DNA of 16,617 nucleotides from JALYQB01 sp035640155. Lineage in GTDB: Bacteria; Actinomycetota; Actinomycetes; Mycobacteriales; Pseudonocardiaceae. The translations under genes were made by a program, and so were the position numbers. The stretch spans positions 1-16,617 of the forward strand of contig DASQWR010000249.1 of NCBI GenBank assembly GCA_035640155.1, read 5' to 3'. The notes beneath the pieces are model-generated. The model saw nothing but the letters and a program-made list of their open reading frames with translations. It was not told where the DNA came from and ran no database searches. The first letter of the stretch is position 1; each line of letters starts with the position of its first letter. This document shows, piece by piece, positions 13,684 through 16,617 of this stretch.

Positions 13684-14352
13684 TCAGGCAGCCGGCGGCA
13701 TGAGCACCGAGTCGATCACGAACACGGTGGCGTTCGCGGTCGGGATGTTGCCGCAGAGCACCTGGTTGCCGTTGACCACCGGCGCGTCCGGGGTGCCGGT
13801 GATCTCCACCATGCCGCCCTGCACGCTCTCGACCGAACCTGCCTCGACCAGGCCCTGGGCGTCGTAACGCTGCGGGATCACGTGGTAGGTCAGCACGGTG
13901 GTCAGCTGACCCTCGGGCTCGGCCAGCAGCGTGTCGGTGATGCCGGGTGAGGACGCCTCGAGCTCCTCGAACGCCGAGTTCGCCGGAGCGAAGACGGTGT
14001 ACTGCCCGTTCGCGTCGTTCAGGGTGTCCACCAGGTTGGCGGCCACGACGGTCTGCGCCAGGGTGCTCAGCAGCGGGTTGTTGCTGGCCGCGGTGCCCAC
14101 CGGGTCATCGACCATGCCCTGGGCCGAGCCCTCGCCCTCGGTCGGCACCTGAGCGCAGGCCGGGCCGAAGATGTCCTGGATGGTGGTGGTGCCCTCACTG
14201 GACGGGGCCGCCGACGAGCTCTCGGACTCCGGCGCAGCCGCCGGCTCGCCGCCTCCGCCCGCAGCGGGCTCCTCTTCGCTTGTGCACGCGCCGAGCGCGA
14301 CGGTCAGGCCGGCCAGAGCGCCGACCGCAGCCAGTCGCTGGATCTTCCTCAC
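13684..14352 (-). CDS. Fasciclin-domain lipoprotein of the MPT70/MPT83 type
   Basis: This 222-residue exported protein has a lipoprotein signal (hydrophobic 7-20, lipobox ALGAC, Cys23), then an acidic, Ser/Ala/Gly/Glu-rich linker (about 24-56) and one FAS1 domain. It matches the mycobacterial MPT70/MPT83 pattern closely: GPACAQVP (63-70), a VDDPVGTAASNNP stretch, NLVDTLNDANGQYTVFAPAN (106-125), LTYHVIP (154-160), and the ending TANATVFVIDSVLMPP. Cys66 and Cys200 (in VLCGNIPT) are placed for a disulfide. It is likely a cell-surface adhesion or matrix protein; its precise ligand is unknown. The start is GTG 14352, supported by GAGGAG (14363-14368) 10 nt upstream. In Mycobacterium the homologues belong to the SigK regulon; I see no clear SigK-type promoter here. 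Confidence 0.92.
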   Translation of the reverse strand: MRKIQRLAAVGALAGLTVALGACTSEEEPAAGGGGEPAAAPESESSSAAPSSEGTTTIQDIFGPACAQVPTEGEGSAQGMVDDPVGTAASNNPLLSTLAQTVVAANLVDTLNDANGQYTVFAPANSAFEELEASSPGITDTLLAEPEGQLTTVLTYHVIPQRYDAQGLVEAGSVESVQGGMVEITGTPDAPVVNGNQVLCGNIPTANATVFVIDSVLMPPAA

Positions 14353-14376
14353 AGAATCTCAACTCCTCTTCAGGCT

Positions 14377-14393
14377 GCCCGGCGGATCCGGGC
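14377..14393 (-). other. Hairpin in the leader of the fasciclin gene
   Basis: gcccgg-cggat-ccgggc forms a perfect 6-bp stem with a 5-nt loop, 8 nt upstream of the Shine-Dalgarno of the fasciclin gene. It would lie in the 5' untranslated RNA and could affect stability or translation. The function is not known and the stem is short. Confidence 0.35.
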
Positions 14394-14492
14394 TGTTGCC
14401 CTTGGTGTTTCGGTCGGTAGAACGTAGTGGTTCAGCCCGATCGGATCACGAGTGGGACACGACTGCGCCGACGATCGAGATGGAGCTGTGAC

Positions 14493-14511
14493 GTGACCAG
14501 CTTCCGGTCAC
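14493..14511 (-). terminator. Possible terminator after the molybdoenzyme gene
   Basis: gtgacc-agcttcc-ggtcac is a perfect 6-bp stem with a 7-nt loop, starting 14 nt past the stop of the molybdoenzyme gene in its reading direction. An outer tgac (14489-14492) and gtca (14517-14520) could extend it imperfectly. No T-tract. The remainder of this 173-bp gap must contain the fasciclin promoter, which I could not place. Confidence 0.4.
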
Positions 14512-14525
14512 CCAGTGTCAGTTCC

Positions 14526-16109
14526 TCACGCGACGTTGAACCTGATCGTGTGCCATCCGGTGGCGCCGTCGGGAATCGGCGGCACCCGCTCAGCGGTCTG
14601 GGTGTAACCGGACTTGTCGGTCGCCCGCACCTCCACGGTGTGTAGCCCGGGTTGCAACCCGGGCACCGGGAGCCGCCACATGCGCCACGTGTCGGTGTTG
14701 ACCTCAGTGGACAGTTCCGCCGGCATCCAGTCAGCACCGTCGACGCGGATCTCGACCCGCTCGATCCCGATGGGCGGAGCCCACGCGATGCCGGCACACA
14801 TCACCTGGCCAGCGGGTACCCGCTCGAACGACCCGGGACTGTCGATCCGGGACATCGTCTTGATCGGCCCGAACCGGCCCCAGCTGCGCGGCGCCTGCAC
14901 CCAGTAGGCGGTCCGGTCCTCGAAGGTGGTCAGCTCCATGTCGGTGATCCACTTTGTCGCGGAGATGTAGCCGTAGAGGCCGGGGACGAACACGCGCACC
15001 GGGAAGCCGTGCTCGATCGGCAGGGGCTCCCGGTTCATGGCGTAGACGAGCATCGCGTCGCGGTTCGGATCGGTCACGACCTCCGTGGGCGAACCAGCCG
15101 TCCACCCGTCCACGCTGGTCGTGAAGACCTGGTTCGCGCCCCGCTGGACGCCGACCTCGGACAGGATGTCGCGCAGCAGGACTCCGGTGTAGTTGGTGGT
15201 CGAGATGTAGGGGCCGCCGAGCTCGTTGGACACGCAGACCTGGGTCACGGTCCGCTCCACCGAGCGCATCGCCATCAGGTCGTCCCAGTTCAGGGTGATC
15301 TCGCGGTCCACCATCCCGTGAATCCGCAGCTCCCACTCCTCGGGCGTGAGCTGGGGCAGCTGCAGGTTGATGTCCACCCGGTAGAACTCCGAGTTGGGTG
15401 TGATGAAGGTGGGCGTGCCGACGGCCGCGAAGTCGGCGCCCGCCGGGATCGGCGGTGCGGGCTCGTTGGGGACGATGCGGCCGATCCGGCGCCGGGCAGC
15501 CTCGACGTTCCCGGTCCCGGTGAGCACGTGCCCGCCGTAACCCGCCAGGCCGGCACCGGTGGCGACCGCGACCGATCCGACCAGCAGCCCCCGACGGGAG
15601 ACTCCCGCGGCGTCGCCGCCGGTCGCCTTGGGAGTGTGCCGCGCGCCCCCGGCCGCCGGGCACGACGCCAGCCGGTACAGCAGCAGGAAGGCCGCCACGC
15701 CGGTGACGAGGGACGCCGTCGGAGCGACGAGGTCGATCGCGCCGAACGTCGGACGGGCGATCACCGCGACCCCGCCCAGGACGCCCAGCACCACGATGAG
15801 GGCGAGGCCGGGACGCGGTGAGCGACGGGACAGCAGCCCGCCGACCAGCGCGACGATCCCGACGACCAGCGCCATGCCGAGCAGCAGCACGAGCTTGTCG
15901 TTGTTGCCGAAGGTGCGAACCGCGAAGTTCTTCAGCGGGGTGGGAGTGAGGTCGATGGCGCCGTTGCCCACCGCGAAGAACGGCGACGCGGTCGGCGCTA
16001 CCAACCCGGCCACCAGGTGCCCCACGCACAGCGCGGCGGCGACCGCCAGCACGCCGATCACCGCAGCAGAAAGCCACGAGAGCCGGGTGGAGCGGGTGGA
16101 TGGGCTCAT
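14526..16109 (-). CDS. Membrane-anchored sulfite oxidase-type molybdopterin oxidoreductase
   Basis: This 527-residue protein has four N-terminal membrane helices (about 10-38, 70-94, 100-118, 129-149), a linker, then SRRGLLVGSVAVATGAGLAG (171-190), a twin-arginine-like motif followed by a fifth hydrophobic segment. The exported catalytic domain follows, of the oxidoreductase molybdopterin-binding family: FYRVDINLQLP, WELRIHGMVDREITLNWDDL, and TQVCVSNELGG, whose Cys292 is the expected molybdenum ligand. KWITDMEL and a C-terminal Ig-like dimerisation domain (GIERVEIRVDGADW, GLHTVEVRATDKSGY) come last. It would oxidise or reduce a small substrate outside the membrane; the substrate is not known. 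ATG 16109 starts just before the first helix; an upstream in-frame ATG at 16181 would add a polar stretch without support. The neighbour downstream is the fasciclin lipoprotein. Confidence 0.9.
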   Translation of the reverse strand: MSPSTRSTRLSWLSAAVIGVLAVAAALCVGHLVAGLVAPTASPFFAVGNGAIDLTPTPLKNFAVRTFGNNDKLVLLLGMALVVGIVALVGGLLSRRSPRPGLALIVVLGVLGGVAVIARPTFGAIDLVAPTASLVTGVAAFLLLYRLASCPAAGGARHTPKATGGDAAGVSRRGLLVGSVAVATGAGLAGYGGHVLTGTGNVEAARRRIGRIVPNEPAPPIPAGADFAAVGTPTFITPNSEFYRVDINLQLPQLTPEEWELRIHGMVDREITLNWDDLMAMRSVERTVTQVCVSNELGGPYISTTNYTGVLLRDILSEVGVQRGANQVFTTSVDGWTAGSPTEVVTDPNRDAMLVYAMNREPLPIEHGFPVRVFVPGLYGYISATKWITDMELTTFEDRTAYWVQAPRSWGRFGPIKTMSRIDSPGSFERVPAGQVMCAGIAWAPPIGIERVEIRVDGADWMPAELSTEVNTDTWRMWRLPVPGLQPGLHTVEVRATDKSGYTQTAERVPPIPDGATGWHTIRFNVA

Positions 16110-16214
16110 GCCCCAGGTTCGCACGGGGCGTCGGGGCTGGTTCGCCGGGTTACCGGATCGTGACAGCACAGTGCGCGTCATCACCCCGTCACCGCGGCCG
16201 GTCACCCCGTCCCG

Positions 16215-16454
16215 TCACCGCGACAGGGCCCGCCGGAAGCGCTCCTCCTCCACCTTCCAGAACCCGTGCTCGCGCCCGTCGATGAGGATCACGGGTACCC
16301 GGTCCCCATACTCGGCCCGCAGCTCGCGATCAGCGTCGACGTCACTGGCCGTCCACGCCACCCCGAGCTCGCCGCAGATGCGTCGGACGTCCGCCTCGGC
16401 GGCAGCACACGCCGGGCAGCCGGTGCGGGTCAGCAGGCTCACCTCGGGGGACAC
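16215..16454 (-). CDS. Glutaredoxin-like/DUF836-type thiol-redox protein
   Basis: This 79-residue protein has a glutaredoxin/thioredoxin fold: SLLTRTGCPACAAAEADV with the redox pair Cys13 and Cys16 near the N-terminus, VAWTASDVDADRELRAEYGD in the middle, and the cis-proline segment RVPVILIDG followed by a C-terminal helix. Small proteins of this kind occur just upstream of hemA in mycobacteria and other actinobacteria; here it is separated from rex-hemA by the molybdoenzyme and fasciclin genes. The start is assigned to GTG 16454, directly before the first strand; the frame is open further upstream, but those residues (RHSRCRRCEVPGR) do not look like domain sequence. No strong Shine-Dalgarno is seen, so the exact start is uncertain. 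Partner protein unknown. Confidence 0.8.
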   Translation of the reverse strand: MSPEVSLLTRTGCPACAAAEADVRRICGELGVAWTASDVDADRELRAEYGDRVPVILIDGREHGFWKVEEERFRRALSR

Positions 16455-16585
16455 GCCACTGAGCCTGCCAGGAACCTCGCACCTCCGACAGCGCGAGTGG
16501 CGCCCGATGTCGCCGCCCCTATGCTGATCGGACTGCATCGGCCTAGGCACCACGGGGGTCGATGTGCCAGATAGGGATGAGGGGG

Positions 16586-16617
16586 TGGCAGATGCCGCAA
16601 CCAGGATGCCTGCGCTG
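16586..16617 (+). CDS. Possible start of a + strand gene cut by the right edge
   Basis: A purine-rich stretch (gatgaggggg) is followed by GTG 16586, which opens a frame (VADAATRMPAL) to the edge; ATG 16592 in another frame and ATG 16606 in the same frame are alternatives. Only about ten codons are visible, so no product can be named. In related genomes a serB-type HAD phosphatase gene lies near this position, but the sequence here cannot confirm that. Confidence 0.25.

Noticed and set aside
14353..14525. SigK-type promoter for the fasciclin gene
   Set aside because: I looked for a CCATCC/CCGAAT-like pair at 16-17 bp. CCATCT and CCGAAA occur, but at the wrong distance from each other.
1..16617. 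CRISPR arrays, insertion sequences, tRNA or rRNA genes, phage genes
   Set aside because: No spaced direct repeats, transposase motifs, tRNA-like folds or rRNA segments were recognised on either strand.

Overview
The window is very GC-rich, densely packed and shows the coding style of a high-GC actinobacterium: many GTG starts, 4-bp GTGA/ATGA stop-start overlaps and leaderless-looking promoters. Gene content and order (rex-hemA-hemC-hemD-hemB, hemL-phosphatase-TlpA, CcdA-ResB, an MPT83-like fasciclin lipoprotein, a glutaredoxin-like protein upstream) point to the Actinomycetes, probably Pseudonocardiales or relatives. This placement is inferred from gene families, not from a marker phylogeny. 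The window is essentially a respiratory-cofactor neighbourhood: tetrapyrrole synthesis under a redox sensor, followed by cytochrome c maturation.

Right end (13.6-16.6 kb): the start of an unidentified + strand gene may lie at the edge. Then, on the minus strand, come a short glutaredoxin-like protein, a polytopic sulfite-oxidase-type molybdoenzyme with an internal twin-arginine motif, and an MPT70/MPT83-like fasciclin lipoprotein closed by a strong hairpin. Centre (7.6-13.5 kb): the minus-strand operon rex-hemA-hemC-hemD-hemB starts from a recognisable promoter that carries a Rex-operator-like site. hemD and hemB are separated by a 67-bp near-perfect inverted repeat. Then (6.2-7.6 kb) come two paralogous small membrane proteins with Pro/Gln/Gly/Tyr-rich N-terminal tails. 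Each is preceded by the same TACGGTCnGCG element a few bases before its ATG.

Left part (0-5.9 kb): hemL, a histidine phosphatase and a TlpA-like thioredoxin lipoprotein form an overlapping unit. The usual continuation, ccdA-resB, is present but is displaced by two genes not part of the core pathway: a convergent + strand Xi-class glutathione transferase homologue and a secreted SGNH/GDSL hydrolase. ccdA has its own leaderless-type -10 element. resB runs off the left edge.

Functional logic: Glu-tRNA(Glu) is converted by HemA and HemL to 5-aminolevulinate, by HemB to porphobilinogen, by HemC to hydroxymethylbilane and by HemD to uroporphyrinogen III. Rex would link HemA supply to the NADH/NAD+ ratio. 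The TlpA-like protein, CcdA and ResB serve cytochrome c maturation (system II), which consumes the heme. I saw no rRNA, tRNA, CRISPR array, insertion sequence or phage gene. Nothing here is clearly a new system. The best candidates for new biology are the paralogous membrane proteins with their shared promoter element, the hemD-hemB inverted repeat, and the two-gene interruption of the cytochrome c cluster.
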